Positions 27,539 through 37,273 of a DNA stretch of 64,000 nucleotides are shown in pieces. Where the stretch lies: assembly GCF_030814655.1 (NCBI RefSeq), contig NZ_JAUSVK010000001.1, positions 937,043 through 1,001,042 on the forward strand, written 5' to 3'. A program made the position numbers and the translations under genes. The notes below the pieces were generated by a model, which did no database searches, was not told the DNA's origin, and was given only the letters and a program-made list of their open reading frames with translations. How positions within the stretch are numbered: position 1 is the stretch's first letter; each line of letters begins with the position of its first letter. Source of the stretch: Labrys monachus (GTDB taxonomy: Bacteria > Pseudomonadota > Alphaproteobacteria > Rhizobiales > Labraceae).

Positions 27539-27552
27539 TTGATCCGCCGCAA
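27539..27552. promoter_or_regulatory. FixK-type box for USP 2
   Basis: TTGATCCGCCGCAA fits the looser FixK2 pattern TTG[AC]-N6-[TG]CAA. It is centred 66.5 bp before the USP start at 27479. A -10-like CATGCT (minus strand, from 27516) begins 29.5 bp downstream of the box centre. Confidence 0.5.
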
Positions 27553-27591
27553 GCCCGAGCTGGCCGGTCGAGGACGGCGCGAGGGGCGTGT

Positions 27592-27711
27592 TTACCCTCG
27601 TATCAGCCGGAAGAAGGCGATCGCCGCCAGCACGGCGACGAGGAGCGCGAGAAAATGGAGGGTGTTCATGCCGCGAACGACATCGCTCATCATTCCCTGC
27701 AGACCCGTCAT
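27592..27711 (-). CDS. Small hydrophobic membrane protein, 39 aa
   Basis: A complete short frame from ATG 27711 to TAA 27592, preceded by GGAGG at five-base spacing. The product begins MTGLQGMMSDVVRGMNTLHF and continues into one hydrophobic helix (about residues 18-35, LHFLALLVAVLAAIAFFR) ending in a short basic tail, so a single-span inner-membrane protein with its N terminus probably outside. I recognise no family. It is the first gene behind a perfect FixK/FNR box (27790-27803), with USP 2 and a P-type ATPase downstream on the same strand. Small single-span proteins often modulate a neighbouring transporter, and the ATPase is the obvious candidate; that is inference. Confidence 0.7.
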   Translation of the reverse strand: MTGLQGMMSDVVRGMNTLHFLALLVAVLAAIAFFRLIRG

Positions 27712-27789
27712 GGCCGCCTCCGTGTTCCGACGGCCCGCACCGATTGCCGCGCCGAAGTGTCACGATGAGACGGCGCGAGGCGAGGGGCC

Positions 27790-27803
27790 TTGATGCCGAT
27801 CAA
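27790..27803. promoter_or_regulatory. Perfect FixK/FNR box for the small protein-USP-ATPase operon
   Basis: TTGATGCCGATCAA is a perfect TTGAT-N4-ATCAA palindrome, centred 85.5 bp before the start of the 39-aa gene. A -10-like CATCGT (minus strand, from 27767) lies 29.5 bp from its centre. Confidence 0.8.
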
Positions 27804-27841
27804 GTCGCGACGATGCGCGCCGGCCATGGCCTCGCGGGCGA

Positions 27842-27855
27842 TTGATCGAAATCAA
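27842..27855. promoter_or_regulatory. Perfect FixK/FNR box for yhiI-rbbA-yhhJ
   Basis: TTGATCGAAATCAA is a second perfect palindrome, 52 bp from the one at 27790 centre to centre, facing the plus-strand exporter operon. The centre is 101.5 bp before the GTG at 27950. TAGACA at 27878-27883 begins 29.5 bp downstream of the centre. Confidence 0.8.
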
Positions 27856-27949
27856 CGGCGCCGTGCGCAAGGCATCCTAGACAGGAGCGACGCCCGCCGC
27901 GGAACAACAAAAGGGCCGAGCCGACGCCATTGACAAGGGATGTTCAATC

Positions 27950-29077
27950 GTGAGCAACGACGCTACCTCGAGTCCGATCACGCCGACATCGCCGGATGCG
28001 GCCGGGCTGCAGACACCTGCCGGGGGCACCGCGCCGGTTCCTGCTTCCGTGCCCGTGCCGGTCGTGCGGGAGGAGACGCCGCCTCTACGCCGCTGGCTCA
28101 ACTGGCGGTTCTGGAGCCTCGCCGGGCTGGTCGTGATCGCCGTCGCCGGCGGCGGGTTGTATTGGTGGCATGCCCGCCAGAACGTCCTGCCGGCGGGCAT
28201 CGTGACCTCGAACGGGCGGGTCGAGGCGGAGGAGATCGATATCGAAACGAAATTCGCCGGCAGGGTCGCCGAGACCCTCGTCGACGAGGGCGACACCGTT
28301 GCGGCCGGGCAGGTCCTCGCCCGCATGGACACGCGCGACCTGCAGGCTTCCCTCGACAAGGCGAAGGCAACCATGCATCAGGCCCGGCACAGCCTCGACG
28401 AGGCGCATGCCGATGTCGTGCAGCAGCAGACGCAGGTCACCCTCGCACAGCAGGAGTTCGACCGCACGAACACGCTGGTCGGGCGCGGCTACGCGACCCA
28501 TGAAACGCTGGACCAGCGCCGCCAGGCCCTCGCGGCGGCCGCCGCCGGCCTGACGGCCGCCAATGCCCGCGCCGGCGCGGCGGATCAATCGCTCGCCGCC
28601 GCCAGCCACGACGTCAGCCTCTACGGGATCAATATCGCCGACAACACGCTGGTCTCGCCGCGGGATGGCCGCATCCAGTACCGTATCTCCAATGTCGGCG
28701 AGGTCCTGGGCGTCGGCGGCAAGGTGTTCACTTTGCTCGATACGTCCGATGTCTACATGGACGTCTATCTGCCGACGGCGGACGCCGGCAAGGCCCGCGT
28801 CGGCTCCGACGCCCGTATCGTGCTCGACGCCTATCCGAGTTTCGCCGTTCCCGCCCATGTCTCCTTCATCGCCACCCAGGCGCAGTTCACGCCCAAGGCG
28901 GTGGAGACCAAGAGCGAGCGCGACAAGCTGATGTTCCGCGTCAAGGTGCGGGTCGATTCGAGCTTCCTGAAAGCGCATGCCGGCGAGGTCCGCACCGGCC
29001 TGCCGGGCGTCGCCTATGTGAAGGTGGACGCAGGCACGCCCTGGCCGGCGTCCCTGCAGGGCCCCGCCGCGCCATGA
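27950..29077 (+). CDS. yhiI: HlyD-family membrane fusion protein (YhiI-like)
   Basis: 375 residues from a GTG at 27950 (AAGGGA nine bases upstream). A Pro/Thr-rich cytoplasmic N terminus is followed by one membrane anchor ([20 protein letters not shown], about residues 52-71), then a biotinyl-lipoyl-like half ([20 protein letters not shown]), a ~100-residue coiled-coil hairpin rich in Gln and Ala, and a beta-barrel domain. It should bridge the inner-membrane ABC transporter to an outer-membrane channel. The stop overlaps the rbbA ATG (ATGA), and gene order matches E. coli yhiI-rbbA-yhhJ. Confidence 0.88.
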   Translation: MSNDATSSPITPTSPDAAGLQTPAGGTAPVPASVPVPVVREETPPLRRWLNWRFWSLAGLVVIAVAGGGLYWWHARQNVLPAGIVTSNGRVEAEEIDIETKFAGRVAETLVDEGDTVAAGQVLARMDTRDLQASLDKAKATMHQARHSLDEAHADVVQQQTQVTLAQQEFDRTNTLVGRGYATHETLDQRRQALAAAAAGLTAANARAGAADQSLAAASHDVSLYGINIADNTLVSPRDGRIQYRISNVGEVLGVGGKVFTLLDTSDVYMDVYLPTADAGKARVGSDARIVLDAYPSFAVPAHVSFIATQAQFTPKAVETKSERDKLMFRVKVRVDSSFLKAHAGEVRTGLPGVAYVKVDAGTPWPASLQGPAAP

Positions 29078-31890
29078 CGCCCTCAACCGAGGCCGCCTGC
29101 AGCCTTCGCGACGTGAGCCTGCGCTACGGGGCGAGGCTCGCGCTCGACGATGTCACCCTCTCCGTTCCCGCCGGCGGGATCATGGGCGTGATCGGGCCGG
29201 ACGGGGTCGGCAAGTCGTCCCTGCTGGCACTCCTTGCCGGCGCCCGCCGCATCCAGACGGGCGAGGTCGAGGTTCTCGGGCGGGATCTGCGCGACGCGCG
29301 CCACCGCGCCGAAGCATGCCCGCGCATCGCCTATATGCCGCAGGGACTCGGCAAGAACCTCTATCCCGACCTCAGCGTCGCGGAGAACCTGACCTTCTTC
29401 GCCCGCCTGTTCGGGCAGTCCGCGGACGAGCGCCGGGAGCGCATCGGCGAACTCCTGCGTGCAACCGGCCTCTCGCCGTTTTCCGATCGTCCGGCGGGCA
29501 AATTGTCCGGCGGCATGCGCCAGAAGCTGGGACTGTGCTGCGCCCTCATCCACGATCCCGACCTGCTCATCCTCGACGAGCCCACCACCGGCGTCGATCC
29601 GCTCTCGCGCCGGCAATTCTGGCGCCTCATCGCCGGCATGCGCGCTGCGCGGCCCGGCATGACGGTCGTCGTCGCCACGGCCTATATGGAGGAGGCGGAC
29701 CAGTTCGACTGGCTCGCCGCCATGAACGAGGGCCGGGTTCTGGCGACCGGTTCCCCGGCCGACCTCAAGGCGCGGACGGGATGCGCCACGCTGGAGGAAA
29801 GCTTCATCGCGCTCCTGCCGGAGGCCGCGACCCGCGGGCACGCCCGCTTCGTCATCCCGCCCCGCGTCTCCGCCGATGGCGAGGCGGTCATCGTCGCCCG
29901 CAACCTGTCCCGCCGCTTCGGCGACTTCACGGCGGTCGACCGGGTGAATTTCTCCATCGAGCGCGGCGAGATCTTCGGCTTCCTCGGTTCGAACGGCTGC
30001 GGCAAGACCACGACCATGAAGATGCTCACCGGCCTGCTGCAGGCCAGCGCCGGCGAGGCCTATCTGTTCGGAAAGCCGGTCAACGCCGCCGATCTCGGGG
30101 CACGGTTCCGCGTCGGCTACATGTCGCAGTCCTTCTCGCTCTACACCGAGCTCACCGTCCGCCAGAATCTCGATCTGCATGCCCGTTTGTTCCGTCTCGA
30201 TCGCGGCGTGGCCGAGGCGCGGACGAAGGAGCTCGTCGCCCGCTTCGGGCTGGCCGACTATCTCGACCGGCGGGCTGCGGACCTGCCGCTCGGCATCAGG
30301 CAGCGCCTCTCGCTGGCGGTCGCCATCATCCAGAAGCCCGAAATCCTCATCCTCGACGAGCCGACATCGGGGGTCGATCCCCTCGCACGCGACCAGTTCT
30401 GGGCCCTGCTGGCCGATCTCTCGCGCCAGGACGGCGTCACCATCTTCGTCTCGACCCACTTCATGAACGAAGCGGCGCGCTGCGACCGCATCGCGCTGAT
30501 GGATGCGGGAAGGGTCCTGGCGACCGGCACGCCGGCCTCGCTCGCCGAGGCGCGGCATCGCGACAACCTCGAGGATGCCTTCGTCGACTATCTGGAGGAA
30601 GCGGCCGGCGTCGAGGCGCCGACGGGCAGCGCCGTCTCCGACACCCGGACTGTCGCTTCGAAGGGGCGGACGCCGCCCGGCCGGCCGACGGGGTTCAGCC
30701 CGCAGCGGCTGTTCGCCTATGCCGTGCGCGAGGGCCTCGAATTGCTGCGCGACCCCATCCGCATGGGATTCGCGCTGCTCGGCACGGCGTTCCTGATGCT
30801 GATCTTCGGGGCGGGCATCACCACCGACGTCAACAATCTGTCCTTCGCCGTGCTGGACCGCGACAACACACCGGAAAGCCGCGCCTATGTCGAGGAACTG
30901 CGCGGCTCTCCCTATTTCGTCGAGAAGCCTCCGATCGCCGACCAGGCCGGGCTCGAAACCCGGCTCCAATCCGGAGACATCAGGGCGGGCCTCGAGATTC
31001 CCCCCGATTTCGGCCGCGACCTGCGCAAGGGCGTCGCCACCTCCATCGCCGCCTGGATCGACGGGGCGATGCCGTTCCGCGCCGAGACGATCCGCCAATA
31101 TCTGCAGGGCGCGCATCAGCAGTTCCTGTCCGACGTCGCTGTGAAGAGCGGGCAGAGCGCGGAAGCGACGAACGACGAGAAGTTCAACGCCCTGCGCAGC
31201 GGGGAGCCCGCCGCGTCCGGCGATCGCGGCAACGCATCGGCCGGCAGCGCCATCATCGAGACGCGCTTTCGCTACAACCAGCACTTCGACAGCATCTACG
31301 CGATGGTGCCGAGCACCATGGCGCTGCTCCTGGTCGAAATTCCCGCCATCCTGATGGCGCTGTCGATCGTTCGCGAGAAGGAACTCGGCTCGATCACCAA
31401 TCTCTACGTCACGCCGGTCACCCGCATCGAGTTCCTGCTGGGCAAGCAATTGCCCTATATCGTGATCGGCATGATCAATTTCGGGCTGTTGTGCCTGATG
31501 GCGGTCCTTGTGTTCGGGGTTCCCCTCAAGGGGAGCTTCCTGACGCTCCTTCTCGGCGCCCTGGTCTATGTGACGACGACCACCGGCATGGGCATGCTGA
31601 TCTCCTCCTTCTGCAGCACGCAGATCGCCGCCCTGTTCGGGACGGCGATCCTGACCATCCTGCCGGCAACGCAGTTCAGCGGCATGCTCACGCCGGTCTC
31701 GTCGCTGACGGGGGCACCCGCCGTGATGGGCAAGCTGTTTCCGATGACCTATTTCCTCACGATCAGCGTCGGCACCTTCACCAAGGCGCTGGGCCTGCAG
31801 GATCTCGCGGCGAGCCTGCTGGCCCTGTGCGTGTTCGTGCCCGTCCTGCTCGGCCTCAGCCTCCTGTTCCTGCGCAAGCAGGAGGCTTGA
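29074..31890 (+). CDS. rbbA: Dual ABC ATPase fused to an ABC-2 permease (RbbA-like)
   Basis: 938 residues. Two ATP-binding domains come first: domain 1 with Walker [10 protein letters not shown], signature [13 protein letters not shown] and Walker [13 protein letters not shown]; domain 2 with Walker [10 protein letters not shown], a signature region in which [14 protein letters not shown] replaces LSGGQ, and Walker [14 protein letters not shown] linker leads to an ABC-2 permease with an N-terminal helix, a large periplasmic loop and five C-terminal helices. Size and layout match E. coli RbbA, named for association with ribosomes. A transport role with YhiI and YhhJ is likely; a role at the ribosome is known only from E. 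coli. Confidence 0.9.
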   Translation: MTPSTEAACSLRDVSLRYGARLALDDVTLSVPAGGIMGVIGPDGVGKSSLLALLAGARRIQTGEVEVLGRDLRDARHRAEACPRIAYMPQGLGKNLYPDLSVAENLTFFARLFGQSADERRERIGELLRATGLSPFSDRPAGKLSGGMRQKLGLCCALIHDPDLLILDEPTTGVDPLSRRQFWRLIAGMRAARPGMTVVVATAYMEEADQFDWLAAMNEGRVLATGSPADLKARTGCATLEESFIALLPEAATRGHARFVIPPRVSADGEAVIVARNLSRRFGDFTAVDRVNFSIERGEIFGFLGSNGCGKTTTMKMLTGLLQASAGEAYLFGKPVNAADLGARFRVGYMSQSFSLYTELTVRQNLDLHARLFRLDRGVAEARTKELVARFGLADYLDRRAADLPLGIRQRLSLAVAIIQKPEILILDEPTSGVDPLARDQFWALLADLSRQDGVTIFVSTHFMNEAARCDRIALMDAGRVLATGTPASLAEARHRDNLEDAFVDYLEEAAGVEAPTGSAVSDTRTVASKGRTPPGRPTGFSPQRLFAYAVREGLELLRDPIRMGFALLGTAFLMLIFGAGITTDVNNLSFAVLDRDNTPESRAYVEELRGSPYFVEKPPIADQAGLETRLQSGDIRAGLEIPPDFGRDLRKGVATSIAAWIDGAMPFRAETIRQYLQGAHQQFLSDVAVKSGQSAEATNDEKFNALRSGEPAASGDRGNASAGSAIIETRFRYNQHFDSIYAMVPSTMALLLVEIPAILMALSIVREKELGSITNLYVTPVTRIEFLLGKQLPYIVIGMINFGLLCLMAVLVFGVPLKGSFLTLLLGALVYVTTTTGMGMLISSFCSTQIAALFGTAILTILPATQFSGMLTPVSSLTGAPAVMGKLFPMTYFLTISVGTFTKALGLQDLAASLLALCVFVPVLLGLSLLFLRKQEA

Positions 31891-31891
31891 A

Positions 31892-33040
31892 ATGGCAAGT
31901 CTCAGCAACATCCTGTGGCTCGGCATCAAGGAACTGCGCAGCTTCTCGCGTGATTTCGTCCTTCTCGGGCTGGTGGTCTGGTCCTTCTCCTTCGCCGTCT
32001 ACACGCAGGCGCAGAGCAATTCGCAGGAACTGCACAACGCCTCGATCGGCATCGTCGACGAGGACCGCTCGCCCCTGTCCCGCCAGATGTCCGGTGCGTT
32101 CCTTCCCCCCTACTTCAAGCCGCCTCAGGCGGTGAGGGAGAGCGATGTCGATCGTCTCATGGACACCGCGGCCTATACCTTCATCATGGTCGTCCCGCCG
32201 GGATTCCAGCGCGACGTCGAGGCGGGGCGCAGCCCCTCCGTCCAGGTGAACGTCGACGCTACCGCGATGGTGCAGGCCGGCCTCGGCTCGGGCTACATCC
32301 AGCAGATCCTCTCCACGGAAATCGCCAATTTCGTGTCCCGCGACGAGGGGAGCTTTCTGTCCCGCTCGCAAGGCGTCCAAACGTCGCCGGTGACGCTCGC
32401 CGTCCGCATCGCCTTCAATCCCACGGTCGAGACCGCCTGGTTCACCAGCCTTATGGGCATCATCAACAGCGTGACCATGCTGGCCATCATCCTCGCAGGC
32501 GCGGCGATCATCCGCGAGCGCGAGCACGGCACCATGGACCACCTGCTCGTGCTGCCGGTGACGCCGTTCGAAATCGCCATCTCGAAGATCTGGGCCAACA
32601 GCCTGGTGATCACGGTGGCGGCCGGGCTGTCGCTGTTCATCGTCGTACGCCAGCTTCTCCACGTGCCCATCGCCGGGTCCGTCCCGCTCTTTCTGTCTGG
32701 CGTGGTGATCTACCTGTTCTTCGCCACGGCGATCGGGATCTTCCTGGCCACCATCGCGCGGACGATGCCGCAGCTCGGCCTGCTCTACATCCTCGTCGCC
32801 ATGCCCATGAACATGCTGTCCGGCAGCAACACGCCGCTGGAGTCGATGCCGCCGGCCTTGCGCACGATCATGAATGCCTCGCCATCGACGCATTTCGTCT
32901 CCTTCGCGCAGGCCATTCTCTACCGTGGCGCGGGATTCGACGTCGTCTGGCCCGACTACCTCTTCGTCGCGTTCGTGGGAGGGCTGTTCCTCTTCGCCGC
33001 GCTGATGCGGTTCCGTGCCGTGACGGCGCAGGCGGGCTGA
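31892..33040 (+). CDS. yhhJ: ABC-2 type permease (YhhJ-like)
   Basis: 382 residues, starting one base after the rbbA stop. One N-terminal membrane segment (LLGLVVWSFSFAVYTQAQSN) is followed by a ~150-residue periplasmic domain and five more helices; AAIIREREHGTMDHLLVLPV is the ABC-2 family motif. It is the second membrane subunit of the YhiI-RbbA-YhhJ exporter. Nothing in the sequence shows the substrate. Confidence 0.9.
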   Translation: MASLSNILWLGIKELRSFSRDFVLLGLVVWSFSFAVYTQAQSNSQELHNASIGIVDEDRSPLSRQMSGAFLPPYFKPPQAVRESDVDRLMDTAAYTFIMVVPPGFQRDVEAGRSPSVQVNVDATAMVQAGLGSGYIQQILSTEIANFVSRDEGSFLSRSQGVQTSPVTLAVRIAFNPTVETAWFTSLMGIINSVTMLAIILAGAAIIREREHGTMDHLLVLPVTPFEIAISKIWANSLVITVAAGLSLFIVVRQLLHVPIAGSVPLFLSGVVIYLFFATAIGIFLATIARTMPQLGLLYILVAMPMNMLSGSNTPLESMPPALRTIMNASPSTHFVSFAQAILYRGAGFDVVWPDYLFVAFVGGLFLFAALMRFRAVTAQAG

Positions 33041-33158
33041 GACGGCGGATTACGGAAGCGGCGGAAAGGGGCGCTCTGCCTGCCGGGCCGGCACTCCGGC
33101 CCCGCAACGAAACATCCCCCGGCGAGGCTGCCGGAGGATGGTGAAGGCCCGGGATATT

Positions 33159-33182
33159 GAGGCCGGCGTGGTTGCCGGCTTC
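33159..33182. terminator. Possible terminator hairpin between convergent genes
   Basis: GCCGGC (33162-33167) and its repeat at 33174-33179 can pair across a six-base loop, with short flanking pairs. There is no strong T-run. It lies between the convergent yhhJ gene and the small secreted protein gene. Confidence 0.35.
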
Positions 33183-33191
33183 TCCTTCGTC

Positions 33192-33623
33192 CTACTTCAG
33201 CTTGATCACGATCCCGCTCGCCGAAAGGTGGAGCTTGAGACCGGCCGTCGTCGAATGGAAATGGACGATGACGCCGTTCTGGTTCTGTAGCGCGGCCACG
33301 GTACCCCCACCGGCGATCGTCGCGCCGACGCCGGCTGCGACATAGGTCCCGGCCGCGTCCGCGACGTTCCTGAGATTGTAGACCGTTCCCGTGCCGTCGA
33401 TCCTCGCGGCGCCGACGTCGACGACGCTGAGGCCCGACACGGTGAAGGGGTAGGCCTTGCCCTTGTAGCGGAGCGTGCCGCTTCCCCAGGTGTAGCCGAC
33501 GCCCGCCGCGACGCTGCCGCCCGAGAAGGTGATGGTGGCATCGGGGGCGTTCTGGGCGAAAGCGGGGGCCGACATGCAGAAGAGAGAGGCTGCCACCAGG
33601 CAGGTTTTCAGCGTGGGTGTCAT
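33192..33623 (-). CDS. Small secreted protein, DUF1134/EipA-like
   Basis: 143 residues from the ATG at 33623 (GGAG seven bases upstream). A clear Sec signal peptide (MTPTLKTCLVAASLFCMSAP, cleavage after AFA) leaves a ~120-residue mature protein rich in Gly, Ala and Val. Blocks such as GYTWGSGTLRYKGKAYPFTV and NQNGVIVHFHSTTAGLKLHL suggest a beta-rich periplasmic domain resembling the DUF1134 (EipA) family of envelope proteins; the family call is from memory and moderate. A TTGAC-N4-GTCAA box and a TAGGAT hexamer lie upstream at the usual spacing. Confidence 0.72.
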   Translation of the reverse strand: MTPTLKTCLVAASLFCMSAPAFAQNAPDATITFSGGSVAAGVGYTWGSGTLRYKGKAYPFTVSGLSVVDVGAARIDGTGTVYNLRNVADAAGTYVAAGVGATIAGGGTVAALQNQNGVIVHFHSTTAGLKLHLSASGIVIKLK

Positions 33624-33676
33624 TTGAAATCTCCATTGGTTGCGGGGCGATCCTAGGCAGGCGGCGTCCCGTCGCG

Positions 33677-33690
33677 TTGACACAGGTCAA
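33677..33690. promoter_or_regulatory. FixK/FNR-type box for the secreted protein
   Basis: TTGACACAGGTCAA is a symmetric TTGAC-N4-GTCAA variant, centred 60.5 bp before the start at 33623. TAGGAT (minus strand, from 33655) begins 28.5 bp downstream of the centre. Confidence 0.65.
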
Positions 33691-33760
33691 GCCGGGGCGC
33701 CGGCATGGGAGGAGGCCGCCGAAGGATCGGCACCACCTCCGGCGCCGATTGCGCCGGTAC

Positions 33761-33774
33761 TTGATTTCGCTCAA
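33761..33774. promoter_or_regulatory. FixK/FNR-type box for adhP
   Basis: TTGATTTCGCTCAA has one mismatch to TTGAT-N4-ATCAA and is centred 58.5 bp before the adhP start. TAGCCT at 33796-33801 begins 28.5 bp downstream of the centre. Confidence 0.7.
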
Positions 33775-33825
33775 GGCGTCATCCGCCGCCGCCTCTAGCC
33801 TGTCCGCATGCAGGAGGATCGAGCG

Positions 33826-34899
33826 ATGACGAGAACGATGAAAGCCGCTGTGGTGCGGGCCTTTGGAAAACCCCTGACGATCGAGGACGTGGCGATTCCC
33901 ACGCCTGGACCGGGCGAACTCCTGGTCAAGGTCTACGCCTGCGGCGTGTGCCATACGGATCTGCACGCGGCGGAGGGCGACTGGCCGGTGAAGCCGACGC
34001 CGCCCTTTATCCCCGGGCATGAGGTGACCGGCGTCGTCGCCGCCCTCGGCGCCGGCGTGACGGACTTCAAGGAGGGGGACGCGGTCGGCGTGGCCTGGCT
34101 CCATGACGCCTGCATGCGCTGCGAATATTGCGAGACCGGCTGGGAAACGCTGTGCGAGCACCAGCACGACACCGGCTACAGCTGCGACGGCGGCTTTGCC
34201 GAATATGTCATCGCTTCCGCCCCCTTCGCCGCCCGCCTGCCGGCTGGCGTCGATTTCGCGCAGATGGCGCCGATCCTGTGCGCCGGCGTCACCACCTATA
34301 AGGGGCTGAAGGAGACCGAGGCCCGGCCGGGCGAATGGGTGGCCATCTCGGGCATCGGCGGCCTCGGCCATGTCGCCATCCAATATGCCAAGGCGATGGG
34401 CCTGCATGTCGCCGCGCTCGACGTCACGCCGGACAAGCTCGCCTTGGCGCGGGCGACCGGCGCCGACATCGCCGTCGACGCGCGCTCGCCCGATGCCGTG
34501 GCCGACATCCTCAAGGCGACCGGCGGGGGCGCCCATGGCGTGCTGGTGACGGCCGTTTCGCCGCCGGCCTTCTCCCAGGCGCTGCATATGGTACGCCGCA
34601 AGGGCACGGTTGCCCTGGTCGGCCTGCCCCCGGGGGATTTCCCGACGCCGATCTTCGACGTGGTGCTGAAGCGCATCACCGTGCGCGGCTCGATCGTAGG
34701 AACCCGGCGCGACCTCGACGAGGCGATCGCCTTCGCCACCGAGGGCAAGGTGAAGGCGGAGATCACCAAGGCACCGCTGAGCGACATCAACGACATCTTC
34801 GCCAGGCTCAAGGCGGGCAAGGTGGACGGCCGCGTGGTGCTGAGCATGGTGGAGAGCGCCGAACCCAGGGCTGAAAAGCTCGAAGTGACCTTCTGCTGA
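33826..34899 (+). CDS. adhP: Zinc-dependent alcohol dehydrogenase, AdhP type
   Basis: 357 residues from the ATG at 33826, with GGAGG seven bases upstream; the ATG at 33808 overlaps that site. Catalytic zinc ligands in CGVCHTDLH and PGHEVTGVVA, structural zinc cysteines in CMRCEYCETGWETLC, and NAD-binding motif ISGIGGLGHVAIQYAK. It interconverts primary alcohols and aldehydes with NAD, so it could re-oxidise NADH when respiration stops. It has its own FixK-type box and -10, and a strong terminator downstream. Confidence 0.93.
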   Translation: MTRTMKAAVVRAFGKPLTIEDVAIPTPGPGELLVKVYACGVCHTDLHAAEGDWPVKPTPPFIPGHEVTGVVAALGAGVTDFKEGDAVGVAWLHDACMRCEYCETGWETLCEHQHDTGYSCDGGFAEYVIASAPFAARLPAGVDFAQMAPILCAGVTTYKGLKETEARPGEWVAISGIGGLGHVAIQYAKAMGLHVAALDVTPDKLALARATGADIAVDARSPDAVADILKATGGGAHGVLVTAVSPPAFSQALHMVRRKGTVALVGLPPGDFPTPIFDVVLKRITVRGSIVGTRRDLDEAIAFATEGKVKAEITKAPLSDINDIFARLKAGKVDGRVVLSMVESAEPRAEKLEVTFC

Positions 34900-34940
34900 A
34901 GGGTCGCCGCCGCGGGTGCGGCAGGATCGCAGGCAATCAA

Positions 34941-34974
34941 GGCACCGGCCCGCGTCGCAACCCGGGCCGGTGCC
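34941..34974. terminator. Terminator hairpin after adhP
   Basis: A perfect 12-bp inverted repeat (GGCACCGGCCCG at 34941-34952 with its complement at 34963-34974) around a 10-base loop, 42 bp after the adhP stop. There is no T-run, but the position suits a terminator isolating adhP from ftsH. Confidence 0.6.
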
Positions 34975-35135
34975 GTCAGGCGCGATGGCCTCGTCGAGGC
35001 GGGGGAGCGCCCTGCCGGCCGGTCCCCGTAACCGCAACCCGGCAAGCCGATGTCTGCGGGTTCCGGCGCGTCAGCGGGGAACCCGTCCGACCGTGGCACA
35101 CCCGAAATCCCGCCCCGAGCCGCATGGAGTCGACG

Positions 35136-37016
35136 ATGGCGATGGCGCCGAAACCGTCCAACCGCAAACAATACATCACGATATGGTATGTCCTTGCCGC
35201 GATGGTCGGCATGTTGCTCCTGCAATGGGCATGGGCGAGCTACACGCAGGTGGAGACCGTATCCTTCACCGAATTCGACCAGCTGGTGGCCCAGAACAAG
35301 GTGGCCGAGGTGGCGGTGGGCGCCGACACCATCCAGGGCACGCTGAAGGAGGCGCTGCCGAGCGGCAAGAAGATCTTCGTCACCGCGCGCGTCGACCCGC
35401 AATTGGCCGAGAAGCTGGCGGCGCACGGCATCGTGGTGAGCGGGGCGCCTTCGAGCGGACTCCTCCAGACGCTGCTGTCCTGGGTCGTGCCGGCCGTGTT
35501 GTTCTACCTCGTCTGGGCCTTCCTGATCCGCCGTATGGGCGATGGGCAGGGCCTCGGCGGCATGATGACGATCGGCAAGTCCCGCGCCAAGGTCTATGTC
35601 GAGAAGGACACCAAGGTGACCTTCGCCGACGTGGCCGGCGTCGACGAGGCGAAGTTCGAGCTCAAGGAGGTCGTGTCCTTTCTCAAGGATCCCAAGACCT
35701 TCGGGCGTCTCGGCGCGCGCGTGCCCAAGGGCATCCTGCTGGTCGGTCCGCCGGGGACCGGCAAGACCCTGCTCGCCCGCGCCGTCGCGGGCGAGGCCGG
35801 CGTGCCGTTCTTCTCGATCTCCGGCTCAGAATTCGTCGAGATGTTCGTCGGCGTCGGCGCGGCGCGCGTGCGCGACCTGTTCGAGCAGGCGCGGCAGGCG
35901 GCGCCCTGCATCATCTTCATCGACGAACTCGACGCGCTCGGCCGCAGCCGCACCCCGGGGGCGCTGGGCGGCTATGACGAGAAGGAGCAGACGCTCAACC
36001 AGCTCCTCTCGGAGCTGGACGGCTTCGACCCGAGTTCCGGCGTCATCCTGCTCGCCGCGACCAACCGGCCCGAGATCCTCGACCCGGCGCTGCTGCGCGC
36101 CGGGCGCTTCGACAGGCAGGTCCTCGTCGACAGGCCGGATCACGGCGGGCGCCTCGCGATCCTCAAGGTGCATGCCCGCAAGATCCGCCTCGGCCCCGAT
36201 GTGGATTTCGAGCAGATCGCCGGGATGACCATCGGCTTCACGGGCGCGGACATCGCCAATCTCATCAACGAGGCAGCGATCGCCGCCACGCGCCGCAACG
36301 CGGAGGCCGTCGGCCTGCAGGACTTCACCACCGCGATCGAGCGCATCGTGGCCGGCGCGGAGAAGAAGAGCCGGGTGCTCGGCAAGGCGGAACGCCGGCG
36401 CGTGGCCTATCACGAGATGGGCCACGCCCTGGTAGCCGCCAGCCTTCCCGGCGTCGATCCGGTCCAGAAGGTCTCGATCGTTCCCCGCGGGGTGGGCGCC
36501 CTCGGATATACGATGCAGCGGCCGACGGAGGATCGCTTCCTGCTGGCGTCGAGCGAGCTTGCCAACCGTCTGGCGGTGCTGATGGGCGGCAGGGCGGCGG
36601 AACGGCTGATATTCGACGGGGACATCTCGACTGGCGCCGCCGACGATCTCCAGAGGGCGACCGAGATGGCGCTCGAGATGGTCACGAAATACGGAATGGA
36701 CAAAACGATAGGGGAGCGGACCTACGCCGCGCCCTCGCAGGCCTTTCTCGGCCTGCCGCAGGACAGGCTGGTCAACGCGGCGGAAGAGACCGGGCGCGAG
36801 ATCGACCTGGCGGTCCGCGGCCTTATCGAAGAGGCGGCCAACCGCGCCCGGGCGATCCTGGAGCGCCGGCGCGTCGACCTCGACGCCGGCAGCGCCCTGC
36901 TGCTGGACAAGGAAACGCTGACGCCCGCCGAATTCGAACCCCTGCGCCGCCCCGAGACGCTCCCCGGTACTTCCGCCGAAGCTTCTTCCGGCCGATTCCC
37001 GCAGGCCGCCCGGTAG
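35136..37016 (+). CDS. ftsH: ATP-dependent zinc metalloprotease FtsH (stress-island copy)
   Basis: 626 residues from the ATG at 35136 (GGAG six bases upstream; 35124 is also possible). Two membrane helices ([19 protein letters not shown] and [16 protein letters not shown]) flank a short periplasmic domain. The AAA domain has Walker A GPPGTGKT, Walker [12 protein letters not shown] and second region of homology [18 protein letters not shown]. The protease domain has the zinc site HEMGH, where most FtsH have HEAGH; the zinc ligands are unchanged. It degrades misfolded membrane proteins and selected regulators. This is probably an additional copy, since the housekeeping ftsH normally sits with tilS. 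I found no FixK-type box in front of it. Confidence 0.9.
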   Translation: MAMAPKPSNRKQYITIWYVLAAMVGMLLLQWAWASYTQVETVSFTEFDQLVAQNKVAEVAVGADTIQGTLKEALPSGKKIFVTARVDPQLAEKLAAHGIVVSGAPSSGLLQTLLSWVVPAVLFYLVWAFLIRRMGDGQGLGGMMTIGKSRAKVYVEKDTKVTFADVAGVDEAKFELKEVVSFLKDPKTFGRLGARVPKGILLVGPPGTGKTLLARAVAGEAGVPFFSISGSEFVEMFVGVGAARVRDLFEQARQAAPCIIFIDELDALGRSRTPGALGGYDEKEQTLNQLLSELDGFDPSSGVILLAATNRPEILDPALLRAGRFDRQVLVDRPDHGGRLAILKVHARKIRLGPDVDFEQIAGMTIGFTGADIANLINEAAIAATRRNAEAVGLQDFTTAIERIVAGAEKKSRVLGKAERRRVAYHEMGHALVAASLPGVDPVQKVSIVPRGVGALGYTMQRPTEDRFLLASSELANRLAVLMGGRAAERLIFDGDISTGAADDLQRATEMALEMVTKYGMDKTIGERTYAAPSQAFLGLPQDRLVNAAEETGREIDLAVRGLIEEAANRARAILERRRVDLDAGSALLLDKETLTPAEFEPLRRPETLPGTSAEASSGRFPQAAR

Positions 37017-37273
37017 CGGCATCCGGCGTTCATTCCTCCCGGCCGAGCGGCAGGGAGGGAGATTTCACCCTTGCGGCAGGGAGGGCCGTGATGAGGCTTC
37101 GAGAAGATGGCCGAAACTGAACATCTTCTATACGGCGGAATGACATTCGTGCATAATACCGGGGTCGAAATCGATACTGAAGCTATTCTCTACCCTATTT
37201 TTTAACGGATACATCGCGGCCTCGCCGCTTTCGTTTGTTGCTGCATGTTATTGAAATCGCAGCGGGATTGAGT
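37017..37273. promoter_or_regulatory. AT-rich intergenic region before the second fixL
   Basis: About 250 bases without a gene. Bases 37130-37215 are much richer in A and T than the rest of the window (for example CTACCCTATTTTTTAACGG), which suggests a promoter or binding region for the downstream kinase gene. No FixK-type box or obvious operator was found. Confidence 0.4.

Noticed and set aside
37130-37215. AT-rich segment considered as a replication origin or attachment site
   Set aside because: No DnaA-box array, no tRNA and no direct repeats; promoter DNA is the simpler explanation.
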